Part shown: piece by piece, positions 24,289-32,864 of the stretch
Layout: the number at the start of each line of letters is the position of its first letter
Position numbering within the stretch: position 1 is the first letter of the stretch
NCBI GenBank assembly: GCA_003222895.1
Contig: QHXI01000053.1
Span: 50,071-114,070, forward strand
Reading direction: 5' to 3'
Origin: Acidobacteriota bacterium
GTDB taxonomy: Bacteria > Acidobacteriota > Blastocatellia > Pyrinomonadales > Pyrinomonadaceae
DNA length: 64,000 bases
The notes under the pieces: generated by a model
Databases searched by the model: none
Told to the model about the DNA's origin: nothing
What the model saw: only the letters and a program-made list of their open reading frames with translations
Made by a program: the position numbers and the translations under genes

Positions 24289-26052
24289 TTAAGCGGATAA
24301 CGCGAGCTTTTGGACGCGCTCAACAATCTCGTTGATAGCCACATTTTCGCTTTGCTTCGCCTGTCGATCGAAGAGCTCGACGTTGCTATCAGCTATCTTC
24401 TTACCAACCGTGACGCGATACGGAATCCCAATTAGATCGGCATCTTTGAATTTCACACCGGCGCGTTCATCGCGATCGTCCAGCAGAACGTCCAAGCCCG
24501 CGTGCTGCAAATCTTTGTAAAGCTGTTCGCCCGCTTCGCGAAGCTTCTCGTCTTTGATATTCGTGATCGTCACAATGACATCGAACGGCGTGATCGACTT
24601 CGGCCAGATAATCCCATCGGCATCGTGGCTCTGTTCGATCGCCGCCGTGATAATGCGCTCAACCCCAATCCCGTAACTGCCCATGATGATTGGCGCCTGC
24701 TTACCGTCAGCCGTTAAGACGTTTGCGCCCATCGACTCGGAATACTTCGTGCCGAGTTTGAAGATGTGACCGATCTCCATGCCCTTGAAAACTTCGAGCA
24801 CGCCCGTATCGCAGCGCGGACAAGCTTCGCCGGATTCTACAGTCCGCAGGTCGGCCCACTTATCGACTTCGATGTCGCGTTCGATCTCGACGCCACGAAT
24901 GTGATGGTCGTCTTTGTTCGCGCCGGTCGCCATCTTGCGCCGGTCTTTCAATCCAAGGTCCGCGACGATGAGCAGATTATGATTCGATTTGCGAGCATTT
25001 GCTTTTGCCCCCACGCCGCCCAAACTTCCAGCGCTGGCCCCCAGCAATTCGCGAATCTCCTCGGCATGCGCCGGCCGCGCTGCGGTTGAGCCTAAGGCAT
25101 CGCCAAATTTCACCTCGTGTAGTTGATGATCACCGCGAAGCAACGCCAACACCGGACGCGGTTCCCCGTCGATCGTGGCGAAATAAACAAGTGACTTGAT
25201 CTGCCTGTTGGCGGCGACCAGATACGGAGTGCGTGCGAGATCCTCGATAGTCTTCACTCCGGGCGTGGGAAATTCTTCCGGCCCATCCGACCCATCCGGC
25301 CCATCCGGCCCTGCGTCATCCTCAATCTTCGGCAGTCGCGAAGTTGCCTTCTCCAGATTCGCCGCGTATCCGCAATTCGGACAGCTCGCGATCAAATCTT
25401 CCCCGGCATCAGTCCTGGCGACGAACTCATTCGATTCAGATCCGCCCATCGATCCGGATGAAGCTTCGACGATTGAAAACCGAATCCCGCAACGCGTGAA
25501 AATTCGCTTATAGGCTTCGCGTTGATCGATGAACGATCGATCGAGTCCTTCCCAATCGACGTCGAACGTGTACGCATCCTTCATGATGAAAGTGCGCAGA
25601 CGCATCAGGCCCGACCTTGGCCGAGGTTCGTCGCGAAACTTCATTTGAATTTGATACCAAACCTGCGGCAGTTGCTTGTAAGATCGAATTTCGTTGCGCG
25701 CGATCGTGGTGACAATTTCTTCGTGCGTCATGCCCAAGCACATGTCCGCGCCTTTGCGGTCTTTCAGCCGAAACATGTCATCGCCAATCGCGCTCCAACG
25801 GCCTGATTCCTGCCAAACCTCTGCCGGATGCAACGCGGGCAAATAAAACTCCTGGCCGCCGATGCGATTCATTTCTTCACGGAGGATCTGCATCACTTTC
25901 AAAGCGATGCGTTGGCCCAGCGGTAGAAACGAATAGATTCCGGCGGACAGTTGACGAATGACGCCCGCGCGCAGCAAGAGTTTGTGTGAAACGACCTCGG
26001 CGTCGGCCGGGTCTTCGCGAAGTGTTGGAATGAAATATTGTGACCAGCGCAT
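24289..26052 (-). CDS. proS: Prolyl-tRNA synthetase (bacterial type, with editing domain)
   Basis: Charges tRNA-Pro with proline. The class II protein of 587 residues starts [11 protein letters not shown] and has motif 2 ([18 protein letters not shown]) and motif 3 region ([14 protein letters not shown]). The inserted editing domain lies between about 220 and 400 and begins with a cysteine pair, CPNCG. An additional low-complexity stretch ([12 protein letters not shown], about 245-260) is encoded by 9-bp repeats (25277-25311). The ATG at 26052 is chosen over a TTG two codons upstream. It is divergent from glyA over a palindromic element. Confidence 0.95.
   Translation of the reverse strand: MRWSQYFIPTLREDPADAEVVSHKLLLRAGVIRQLSAGIYSFLPLGQRIALKVMQILREEMNRIGGQEFYLPALHPAEVWQESGRWSAIGDDMFRLKDRKGADMCLGMTHEEIVTTIARNEIRSYKQLPQVWYQIQMKFRDEPRPRSGLMRLRTFIMKDAYTFDVDWEGLDRSFIDQREAYKRIFTRCGIRFSIVEASSGSMGGSESNEFVARTDAGEDLIASCPNCGYAANLEKATSRLPKIEDDAGPDGPDGSDGPEEFPTPGVKTIEDLARTPYLVAANRQIKSLVYFATIDGEPRPVLALLRGDHQLHEVKFGDALGSTAARPAHAEEIRELLGASAGSLGGVGAKANARKSNHNLLIVADLGLKDRRKMATGANKDDHHIRGVEIERDIEVDKWADLRTVESGEACPRCDTGVLEVFKGMEIGHIFKLGTKYSESMGANVLTADGKQAPIIMGSYGIGVERIITAAIEQSHDADGIIWPKSITPFDVIVTITNIKDEKLREAGEQLYKDLQHAGLDVLLDDRDERAGVKFKDADLIGIPYRVTVGKKIADSNVELFDRQAKQSENVAINEIVERVQKLALSA
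25277..25311. repeat. 9-bp tandem repeat inside proS
   Basis: Nearly four copies of CCCATCCGR in a row, in frame, encode a GPD-type tripeptide run in the ProRS insertion. The copy number could vary by slippage without changing the frame. Confidence 0.75.
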
Positions 26053-26097
26053 AGACAAAGCATTCTCGCCTAGCGGCGCAGTCCGCGCAACCGCAGG

Positions 26098-26205
26098 ATT
26101 TGGAGTGCGGCGGCAAAGCGCAGCGACGCCGCCGCTTTGGAGACTCCTCGGTCATCATTATTTAGTTGCGATCCAAAGCGCCGTCGAAGCCGGCGCACTC
26201 CAAAT
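26098..26205. repeat. Palindromic element with TTTGGAGTGC ends between proS and glyA
   Basis: ATTTGGAGTGC (26098-26108) and GCACTCCAAAT (26195-26205) are perfect 11-bp terminal inverted repeats around a GC-rich interior with GGCGGC/GCCGCC pairing (26109-26135). The 108-bp element fills most of the divergent gap, so it must contain or lie close to the promoters of both genes. Confidence 0.75.
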
Positions 26206-26259
26206 TGTGCGCCTTGGCCGCGTCGCATTTGCTGATGTAACATCGCCCTACACGAAGCC

Positions 26260-27552
26260 ATGACAGAACCAATTAATCGTTTGCTTTCTGAAACCGATCC
26301 GGTCATTGCCAACGCGATTGATAACGAAGTCGCGCGTCAGGCGAACGGTCTTGAATTGATTGCTTCCGAAAACTTCGTCAGTGAAGCCGTGCTCGAGGCG
26401 GCAGGTTCGGTCTTCACGAACAAATATGCCGAAGGTTATCCGGGCAAGCGTTACTACGGCGGTTGCGAATACACCGACGTTGTCGAGCAAGCCGCAATCG
26501 ATCGCGCGAAAGAATTGTTTGGCTCGGATCACGCGAACGTACAACCACACAGCGGCGCGCAAGCGAATATGTCCGTCTATCTCGCGGCGATTCAGTACGG
26601 CGATCAGATACTCGGAATGAACCTTTCGCACGGCGGACACCTGACGCATGGTCATCCGTTGAATTTTTCCGGCTTGAGTTACAAAGTAGCTGACTATGGC
26701 GTTTCGCGCGAGACTGAGACGATTGACTACGACGAGTTGCAGCGGCTAGCCGAAGAACACCAGCCGAAGCTACTTGTCTGTGGCGCATCTGCTTATCCGC
26801 GCATCATCGACTTCAAACGCATCGGCGAGATCACGCAGAGCGTCGGCGCGCGCATGTTTGCCGATATCGCGCACATCGCTGGGCCAATCGTCGCGGGCTT
26901 GCATCCATCGCCCGTGCCTCACGCCGATTATGTGACAACGACCACGCACAAGACTCTACGCGGGCCGCGCGGCGGATTGATCCTATGTAAAGAAGAACAC
27001 GCGAAAGAGATCGATCGGCGTTTGTTTCCGGGAGTGCAGGGCGGACCGCTGGTCCACATCATCGCGGCGAAGGCGGTCGCGTTTGGAGAAGCTCTGCGTG
27101 ATGATTTCAAAGAATATCAGCGACAGATTCTCGCGAATGCGAAAGCGCTTTGCGCCGAGTTGCAGGAGCAGGGTCTGCGAATTGTTTCAGGCGGCACCGA
27201 CAATCACTTGATGCTGGTCGATGTGTGGATGGACGGGAAAGGAATCACCGGCAAGGACGCCGAGAAAGCACTCGAAGCCGCGCATATCACCGTCAACAAG
27301 AACACGATTCCCTTCGATCAGAACAAACCGTTCGTGGCTTCCGGCCTGCGCATCGGCACTCCCGCGGTAACCACTCGCGGCATGAAAGAAGCGGAGATGC
27401 GCGAGATCGGCCAAATGATCGCAGCCATCGTTCACGAACCTCAATCAGAAGAAGTGCGCAACAATGTGAAGCGTAGCGTGGCTGAGTTAACCGCGAAATT
27501 TCCGTTGTACGCGAAGAGATTGAAAAGTCGTACGAGCGAACGAACAGCCTGA
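26260..27552 (+). CDS. glyA: Serine hydroxymethyltransferase
   Basis: Interconverts serine and glycine with tetrahydrofolate, the main source of one-carbon units. It is a 430-residue PLP enzyme with [10 protein letters not shown], the [11 protein letters not shown] segment and the PLP lysine motif [14 protein letters not shown], all usual. Length and order match the family with no insertions. No strong ribosome site precedes the ATG. It is followed by a short CCGCAGATTAC-type repeat (near 27557-27582) and then the RAYT region. Confidence 0.97.
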   Translation: MTEPINRLLSETDPVIANAIDNEVARQANGLELIASENFVSEAVLEAAGSVFTNKYAEGYPGKRYYGGCEYTDVVEQAAIDRAKELFGSDHANVQPHSGAQANMSVYLAAIQYGDQILGMNLSHGGHLTHGHPLNFSGLSYKVADYGVSRETETIDYDELQRLAEEHQPKLLVCGASAYPRIIDFKRIGEITQSVGARMFADIAHIAGPIVAGLHPSPVPHADYVTTTTHKTLRGPRGGLILCKEEHAKEIDRRLFPGVQGGPLVHIIAAKAVAFGEALRDDFKEYQRQILANAKALCAELQEQGLRIVSGGTDNHLMLVDVWMDGKGITGKDAEKALEAAHITVNKNTIPFDQNKPFVASGLRIGTPAVTTRGMKEAEMREIGQMIAAIVHEPQSEEVRNNVKRSVAELTAKFPLYAKRLKSRTSERTA

Positions 27553-27728
27553 TACATCCGCAGATTACATAGATTACGCAGAAAAAAGTTGGCGAAGGAA
27601 GTCGTAAGCCGTTAGCAGAAATTTTGCATTGACTCATGTGTTAATGTCGCGTTAACCGCTCGAACGAATCAGGTGGGGTTGTCTCTGGTCGCTCGAGACG
27701 GTATTTGGTGATGCGCACGAGGCGGATC

Positions 27729-27951
27729 TAGCAGCGTTCACGCTGCTTGCCGGCAAGGTTATTAGACCAGCCGTTTCACGGCTGGGTAGGCAAAGAAGGA
27801 TTGATTCCGTAGCGGCGTTGATGCCGCTTGCCACCAAGGTTATTAGACCAGCCGTTTCACGGCTGGGTAGGCAAAGAAGGATTAATTCCGTAGCGGCGTT
27901 TATGCCGCTTGCCGGCAAGGTCATTAGACCAGCCGTTTCACGGCTGGGCAG
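27729..27951 (+). repeat. Tandem array of 81-bp REP-like units upstream of the RAYT gene
   Basis: Three units start at 27729, 27810 and 27891 with an exact 81-bp period; the third is cut short. Each has two hairpins, AGCGGC/GCCGCT and CCAGCCGT-TTC-ACGGCTGG, joined by the spacer TTATTAGA. A separate palindrome, AGCCCGCT-TA-AGCGGGCT, follows at 27972-27989, just before the transposase gene. Confidence 0.9.
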
Positions 27952-28010
27952 CGTGGAACCTCAAAACAATCAGCCCGCTTAAGCGGGCTTCTCACGAAAG
28001 CTTTTTAGCC

Positions 28011-28448
28011 ATGCCCACGCGCTCCTACTCAGAAATCAATCTACACTTTACTTGGCATGTGAAAGGGAGCGCGCCAATCATCACGCCTGAAATCGAACCA
28101 CGGCTGTATCGTTACATTCGCAGCTATGCATTGCAGTCTAAGGGCGTAATCTTTCACGAAATCGGCGGCACCGAAACGCATCTTCACGTTGCCGTCACGA
28201 TTCCACCAACACTTCTCATCAGCGATTGGATTGGCAAGATAAAGGGCGCCAGCTCTCATTACGTCAACCACGAACTGGTGAATAGGAAAATATTGGACTG
28301 GCAAACCGGCTATGGCGTGGTCAGTTTCGGGATGAAGAATCTGGAGTGGGTGGTAAACTACATTCGGAATCAGAAAGAGCATCACAAGAAGGGCACACCC
28401 GTAGAGCGGCTCGAGAGAATTACGCATGATGAAGAGATCGAGAGCTAA
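28011..28448 (+). CDS. REP-associated tyrosine transposase (RAYT, Y1 family)
   Basis: A 145-residue single-domain Y1 transposase related to IS200/IS605 TnpA. The HUH motif is H57 and H59 (THLHVAV), and the catalytic tyrosine is probably Y117 (VNYIRNQKEHH). The start is ATG at 28011; the frame is open further upstream, but only through repeat sequence. RAYTs cut and join single-stranded palindromic REP hairpins and are domesticated housekeeping-like genes rather than active insertion sequences. Here the gene has an array of 81-bp units upstream and an array of 117-bp units downstream. No terminal direct repeats of an insertion sequence are seen. Confidence 0.9.
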   Translation: MPTRSYSEINLHFTWHVKGSAPIITPEIEPRLYRYIRSYALQSKGVIFHEIGGTETHLHVAVTIPPTLLISDWIGKIKGASSHYVNHELVNRKILDWQTGYGVVSFGMKNLEWVVNYIRNQKEHHKKGTPVERLERITHDEEIES

Positions 28449-28522
28449 AGCTGATCGAGTAAGCACGCTGAAGCGCGCTAGCGTTGATCGCTGTCGATTC
28501 GTCTGTTTGATAATCGGGCGCA

Positions 28523-29050
28523 CCCAGCGCTTAAAGCGCTGGTCTAGAAACCCTGCGGGCAAGCCGCGTGAACGCGGCTAACGTCGACTACGATAAGCCT
28601 TACCTTGGGGATGATTCAGACTCCGCGACGTGGCGAAATCCCAGCGCTAAAAGCGCTGGTCTAGAAACCCTGCGGGCAAGCCAGGTGAACCGGGCTAACG
28701 TCGACTACGATGAACGATACCTTGGGAATGATTCAGACTCCGCGGCGTGACGAAATCCCAGCGCTTAAAGCGCTGGTCTAGAAACCCTGCGGGCAAGCCG
28801 CGTGAACCCGGCTGACGTCAACTACGATGAACGATACCTTGGGGATGATTCAGACTCCGCGACGTGGCGAAATCCCAGCGCCTAAAGCGCTGGTCTAGAA
28901 AGCCTGCGGGCAAGCCAGGTGAATGCGGCTAACGTCGACTACGATGAGCCTTACCTTGGGGAAGATTCAGACTCCGCGGCGTGGCGAAATCCCAGCGCTT
29001 AAAGCGCTGGTCTAGAAACCCTTCGCGCAAGCCGCGTGAACGCGGCTATA
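28523..29050 (+). repeat. Tandem array of 117-bp REP-like units downstream of the RAYT gene
   Basis: Five units begin at 28523, 28640, 28757, 28874 and 28991 with an exact 117-bp period; the last is truncated at the start of the next gene. Each holds CCAGCGCT-TAA-AGCGCTGG and a second hairpin such as GCCGCG-TGAA-CGCGGC, plus a conserved spacer with ATTCAGACTCCGCG. Some second hairpins carry base changes that break pairing. A smaller hairpin (AGCACGCT/AGCGCGCT) lies near 28461-28480. Confidence 0.92.
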
Positions 29051-29054
29051 TAAG

Positions 29055-29726
29055 ATGAGTTCGATACGCAAGAGGCTATTAATAATCGGCATTGCGGTGT
29101 TAGCTCTTAGCGGTATTGCCCTTATTTCTTATCGAGTCTTCTTTATCAAAATGGTTCGCGTCCCCACAGGAGCGATGGCGAATACGATCGTTCCCGGCGA
29201 TCGTTTGGTAACTAAACGCTTGTTTGGCGACGTGAAGCGGGGCGACATAGTCATATTCAGATATCCGAACCAGCCTTCGATTCAATATGTCTCGCGTGTT
29301 GTAGGTCTACCCGGAGAGACAATTCAGGTGCGAGATACTTCGGTGTATGTTAATGACAAACAGATTTCTGAACAGCGCGTGTTCGTAAGGTATCCATATG
29401 ACTTTGACTTTGGTGTTTTGGATGAAGTCACGACAGAGGGCTCGGGACCGTATCGAGTCTTTTATTTCAAGCGCGACAAAAACACTTCGGGAACTGTTGA
29501 CCAGAGCCGTCTGAAGTTTGCGGTGACAGAACCATTTCAAATCCCCAACAATCAATACTTCGTAATGGGAGACAACCGCGACAATAGTTTGGACAGTCGT
29601 TACCAGGGAACCGTCCCGCGGGAATTAATTTGGGGGAAGCCAACCATAATTTACTGGTCTTCTCATGAGGACAAGGCCCACCGGGAGTCAGTAAAATGGG
29701 AAAGGCTGGGGAAACAAGTAAACTAA
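29055..29726 (+). CDS. Signal peptidase I homologue lacking the catalytic dyad
   Basis: A 223-residue S26-type protein with one N-terminal membrane segment (about 7-30). Conserved boxes are present, but the nucleophile box reads VPTGAM: A40 is where the catalytic Ser normally stands. The general-base box reads YVSRVVGLPGE: S80 replaces the catalytic Lys. Box E (GDNRDNSLDSR) is intact. The fold is probably kept while normal Ser/Lys catalysis is not. It starts only a few bases after the 117-bp repeat array, so its promoter must lie in or before the array, and it is 9 bp ahead of the helicase gene. It may bind rather than cleave preproteins. Confidence 0.8.
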   Translation: MSSIRKRLLIIGIAVLALSGIALISYRVFFIKMVRVPTGAMANTIVPGDRLVTKRLFGDVKRGDIVIFRYPNQPSIQYVSRVVGLPGETIQVRDTSVYVNDKQISEQRVFVRYPYDFDFGVLDEVTTEGSGPYRVFYFKRDKNTSGTVDQSRLKFAVTEPFQIPNNQYFVMGDNRDNSLDSRYQGTVPRELIWGKPTIIYWSSHEDKAHRESVKWERLGKQVN

Positions 29727-29735
29727 TTCACTTCG

Positions 29736-31766
29736 ATGCAACAAATTTTCGGCCCTGACGGCCTCATCGCCAAAGTTCATCCTGAGTACGAACATCGGCC
29801 CGGCCAGATCGACATGGCTGCGGCGGTGCTGCGCGCGTTCGAGCAGAAGCAGCATTTAATCGTCGAAGCTGGGACTGGCACGGGCAAGACTCTCGCCTAT
29901 CTCGTGCCCGCGATCGCGGCGGCGTGCGGCAATGGCGCGCGCGTGGTCATCTCAACCGGAACAAAAAATCTCCAAGAGCAGTTGATGGATAAAGATATTC
30001 CGTTTCTTCAAGAGACACTGCCGGCGAAGTTCCGCGCGGCGGTGATGAAGGGCCGAAACAACTACGCGTGTCTGCATCGGATCAAGCGGGCCGAAAGCAT
30101 GCCCGTGCTCGAAGGACTCGATCAGATCGATCAGTTTGATGAAGTCTTTCGCTGGGTCGCGAAAACTGAAACAGGTGATCGCGCAGAGCTTTCGAATCTT
30201 CCCGAGAATCTGCCGTTTTGGCGGCACATCGACGCGCGCTCGGATACTTGTCTGGGTCAGCAATGTCCGGACTTCGATCCATGTTTCATCACACGGATGC
30301 GCCAGCGCGCGATCGATGCTGACGTGATCGTGGTCAATCATCATTTGTTCTTCGCGGATCTGGCGCTGCGCAATGGCGCATACGGCGCTGTGTTGCCTGA
30401 TTACGCAGCAGTGATTCTCGATGAAGCTCATCAAATCGAAGACGTCGCGTCAGAGTATTTTGGATCGCAGGTCTCGAATTATCAGCTCGACGATCTGCTG
30501 CGCGATGCCGGCTATTTGAAGATCGAAGATCGCGAAACGGAAAGGGAACTGACGCGGGTTAGCGCGCGAATTCAAAGGTTTGCGGATCAGTTTTGGATCT
30601 CGTTTCGCGAAGGACGCGGGTTGGAAGGACGATTCACGTTGACGCCGCGTACAGCGCAAGTTGATAACTTGCATTCGGATCAAGACGAACAAGATGACGC
30701 GCAGGCAGAGATGTCTGCGAACCGCCGGCAGGATGCGGGCGCACCGTACAACGCGCTAGACAAGGCGCTCAACCGTTTGGAAACGACGCTGGCGATTTTG
30801 AAAGATCCGTCCACCGACGCGGAAAATATTCTGCGGCGCGTGCGTCAGCTTCGCTTCGATCTCAATTTCATCGTTAAGGCGGAAGATAAACAATTCGTTT
30901 ATTGGCTGGAGCGTCGAGGCCGGGGAGTCTTTCTGCGCGCGTCGCCAATCGACGTTTCAGGTCTGTTGCAGGACAAGCTCTTCGAGAAAGTCCCAACCGT
31001 AATTCTCACCTCCGCGACGCTTTCCAGCGCCGGCAACTTCCGATTCATTCGCGAGCGTCTGGGCGTGGACAAAGGCGAAGAGATGATTGCTGAATCGATT
31101 TTCGACTTCCATGAACAGGCCGTTCTCTATCTGCCGCCAAAGATGCCCGATCCGCGATCGCCGGAATGGGGCCGCGCCGCTGCCGATGAAGTCATTAAGA
31201 TCGTCAACGCGACGGCCGGCCGTGCGTTTGTGCTTTCTACGAGCAACGCCGGAATGAATGAGATGTTCGAGCGCGTCGCATCGCAGATCGATTATCCGTG
31301 CTTTGTGCAAGGCTCGGCCTCAAAAGGCGCTTTGCTGAAAAAGTTTCGCGAAACGCCGAACTCGGTTCTGTTTGCCACCTCGAGTTTCTGGCAGGGCGTC
31401 GATGTCCGCGGCGAACAACTATCTTGCGTGATCATCGACAAACTTCCGTTCGCCGTTCCGAGCGATCCGATCATCGCAGCGCGCCAGCGTTACATTGAAG
31501 AGCAGGGCGGATCGAGTTTCTACGAATACAGCGTTCCGCAAGCGATTATTAGTTTGAAGCAGGGCCTCGGGCGTCTGATCCGCAGCACGACTGATCGTGG
31601 TGTTCTCGCGGTGCTCGATCCTCGTCTGCGCACAAAGATGTATGGCCAGACTTTCTTGCAGAGCCTGCCGCCTTGCCGAATTACATCGAACCCAGACGAT
31701 CTGGTCAGATTCTTTACGGACGAAGTTTCAAGTTTCAGGTTTCAAGTTTCAGGTTCGTCTAAATGA
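29736..31766 (+). CDS. dinG: DinG/XPD-type ATP-dependent helicase
   Basis: A 676-residue superfamily 2 helicase. Walker A is EAGTGTGKT (44-52) and the DEAH box is in VILDEAHQ. Cysteines between them (YACLHRIKRAES, TCLGQQCPDFDPC) fit the four-cysteine iron-sulfur cluster of DinG/XPD enzymes. The C-terminal helicase half ends with GLGRLIRS motif VI. DinG enzymes unwind DNA with 5'-to-3' polarity, R-loops and G-quadruplexes included. The last residues (SSFRFQVSGSSK) derive from a TTTCAAGTTTCAGG repeat. It follows the signal peptidase homologue at 9 bp. Confidence 0.9.
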   Translation: MQQIFGPDGLIAKVHPEYEHRPGQIDMAAAVLRAFEQKQHLIVEAGTGTGKTLAYLVPAIAAACGNGARVVISTGTKNLQEQLMDKDIPFLQETLPAKFRAAVMKGRNNYACLHRIKRAESMPVLEGLDQIDQFDEVFRWVAKTETGDRAELSNLPENLPFWRHIDARSDTCLGQQCPDFDPCFITRMRQRAIDADVIVVNHHLFFADLALRNGAYGAVLPDYAAVILDEAHQIEDVASEYFGSQVSNYQLDDLLRDAGYLKIEDRETERELTRVSARIQRFADQFWISFREGRGLEGRFTLTPRTAQVDNLHSDQDEQDDAQAEMSANRRQDAGAPYNALDKALNRLETTLAILKDPSTDAENILRRVRQLRFDLNFIVKAEDKQFVYWLERRGRGVFLRASPIDVSGLLQDKLFEKVPTVILTSATLSSAGNFRFIRERLGVDKGEEMIAESIFDFHEQAVLYLPPKMPDPRSPEWGRAAADEVIKIVNATAGRAFVLSTSNAGMNEMFERVASQIDYPCFVQGSASKGALLKKFRETPNSVLFATSSFWQGVDVRGEQLSCVIIDKLPFAVPSDPIIAARQRYIEEQGGSSFYEYSVPQAIISLKQGLGRLIRSTTDRGVLAVLDPRLRTKMYGQTFLQSLPPCRITSNPDDLVRFFTDEVSSFRFQVSGSSK

Positions 31767-31823
31767 GCGAGCATGTCACGATCCATGTGGTAACTTGAAA
31801 CTTTCAACCTGAAACCTGAAACT
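31724..31823. repeat. TTTCAAGTTTCAGG-type inverted repeat
   Basis: A run of AGTTTCAAGTTTCAGG words at 31724-31755 is the near reverse complement of AACTTGAAACTTTCAACC and following words at 31792-31823. It includes the 3' end of the helicase gene. Related sequence is at 16557-16590, at the end of the P-loop gene in the arginine cluster. Confidence 0.75.
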
Positions 31824-31829
31824 AAACAC

Positions 31830-32213
31830 ATGCCTGGGCAATTTGAAGTCATGATTGAACGCAACTTTTCCAGCGCGCATCAACTGCGGGGCTACAAGGG
31901 AAAGTGCGAGAACCTGCACGGTCACAATTACAAAATCGAAATCTATGCGCGCGGCAGCGAGCTGAACAATATTGGCTTGTTGGTTGATTTTGTGGAATTG
32001 AAAGACGCCGCTGATGAGCTGGTCACGTATCTCGATCACAAGAACCTGAACGAATTAGAACCGTTTATCGAAGAACAGAACCCTTCGGCCGAAAACGTCG
32101 CGCGATTTGTGTTGGAACGGTTAGCGGGAAAGATCGACGACGACCGCGTGCAGATTTATAAGGTGAGATGTTTCGAAACCCCGACGAGCGTGGCCACTTA
32201 CCAAGTTGACTGA
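31830..32213 (+). CDS. queD: 6-carboxytetrahydropterin synthase
   Basis: A 127-residue T-fold enzyme that makes 6-carboxytetrahydropterin from dihydroneopterin triphosphate on the way to queuosine and other deazapurines. The zinc histidines are H17 (SAHQL), H30 and H32 (NLHGHNY), and the catalytic cysteine is C26 (GKCENLHG). Later conserved segments are VDFVELK and LDHKNLNE. No other queuosine genes are near. A pterin role (PTPS-like) is the alternative, but the CxxxHGH spacing favours QueD. Confidence 0.92.
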   Translation: MPGQFEVMIERNFSSAHQLRGYKGKCENLHGHNYKIEIYARGSELNNIGLLVDFVELKDAADELVTYLDHKNLNELEPFIEEQNPSAENVARFVLERLAGKIDDDRVQIYKVRCFETPTSVATYQVD

Positions 32214-32218
32214 GAACA

Positions 32219-32416
32219 ATCCACAGATTACGCGGATTACATAGATAAGAAATCCATCAGCCGCGAAAAGGCAAAAAGCACAAACTGAAAACTCAATCAG
32301 CGAAAGAACTGAATAGAAGAAAACTGCGGGCGTCCCTCTTCAGATACTTTTGTGCCTCTTTGCGGCTATTCCTTTTTGAATGTTCTTAATCTGTGCAATC
32401 TGCGTAATCTGTGGAT
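32219..32416. repeat. 198-bp palindromic element with 28-bp ends
   Basis: ATCCACAGATTACGCGGATT and eight further bases (32219-32246) pair with 32389-32416 at 25 of 28 positions. Inner pairs (AGCCGC near 32260 with GCGGCT near 32362) extend the fold. A partial copy (ATCCGCAGATTACATAGATT) is near 27557. It fills the gap between queD and the PilZ gene. Confidence 0.75.
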
Positions 32417-32421
32417 GAAGT

Positions 32422-32820
32422 TTACTCTTCGCCGATTTCTTCCAGGTACTCGTCATACAATTCACGATCGCGCTCTCGCATTCCGCTAATTCGCGCGCCG
32501 ATCAGGTAACCCTCGTCTAACTTTTCGTAACGCACCGGTGTCGCTTGAATCTCGATAGCTAGCCCATTCGGCAGATCCAGTTCGATCGCCATCGACGCTT
32601 CTCCGCCCATCAAATATTCCTCGTCGATGTTCTGCGCATGCAGCACCAGCGCCAACCCATGCTCGCTAAGATTCACCGTGTATCCGGCGCAGGCGCGCAA
32701 ATGCTGCACGCCGCTCTCGCTTGAATCGGCTTCGCGCAAGAGCACGCTGAACTCCAGTTTGGCCTGGAGCGTTGCTTCCAATCTGGGAGACTGGCGGCGG
32801 TCGTCGGGGTATGGCGGCAC
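32422..32820 (-). CDS. PilZ-domain protein
   Basis: A 132-residue protein consisting of a single PilZ domain, which usually binds cyclic di-GMP. The RxxxR motif is R9-QSP-R13 (DRRQSPRLE), and the second motif is NLSEHG at about 50-55, close to the usual (D/N)xSxxG. The C-terminal tail is acidic (YDEYLEEIGEE). It may control motility or polysaccharide export, but the effector is not known. It lies just downstream of the NtrC-type regulator on the same strand. Confidence 0.85.
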   Translation of the reverse strand: MPPYPDDRRQSPRLEATLQAKLEFSVLLREADSSESGVQHLRACAGYTVNLSEHGLALVLHAQNIDEEYLMGGEASMAIELDLPNGLAIEIQATPVRYEKLDEGYLIGARISGMRERDRELYDEYLEEIGEE

Positions 32821-32864
32821 GAGCGTGTCCTTTCAACTTCGGATCTACGGTTTGGATTCTGTTT

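Noticed and set aside
27652..27924. Minus-strand open frame with a 27-residue internal repeat
   Set aside because: It follows the 81-bp repeat array, whose period is a multiple of three, so the frame is an accident of repetition.
28568..28750. Plus-strand open frame with a 39-residue repeat
   Set aside because: Produced by the 117-bp array; no ribosome site and no protein-like composition.
28523..29050. CRISPR array
   Set aside because: The units are 117 bp, repeated throughout without unique spacers, and no cas genes are near.
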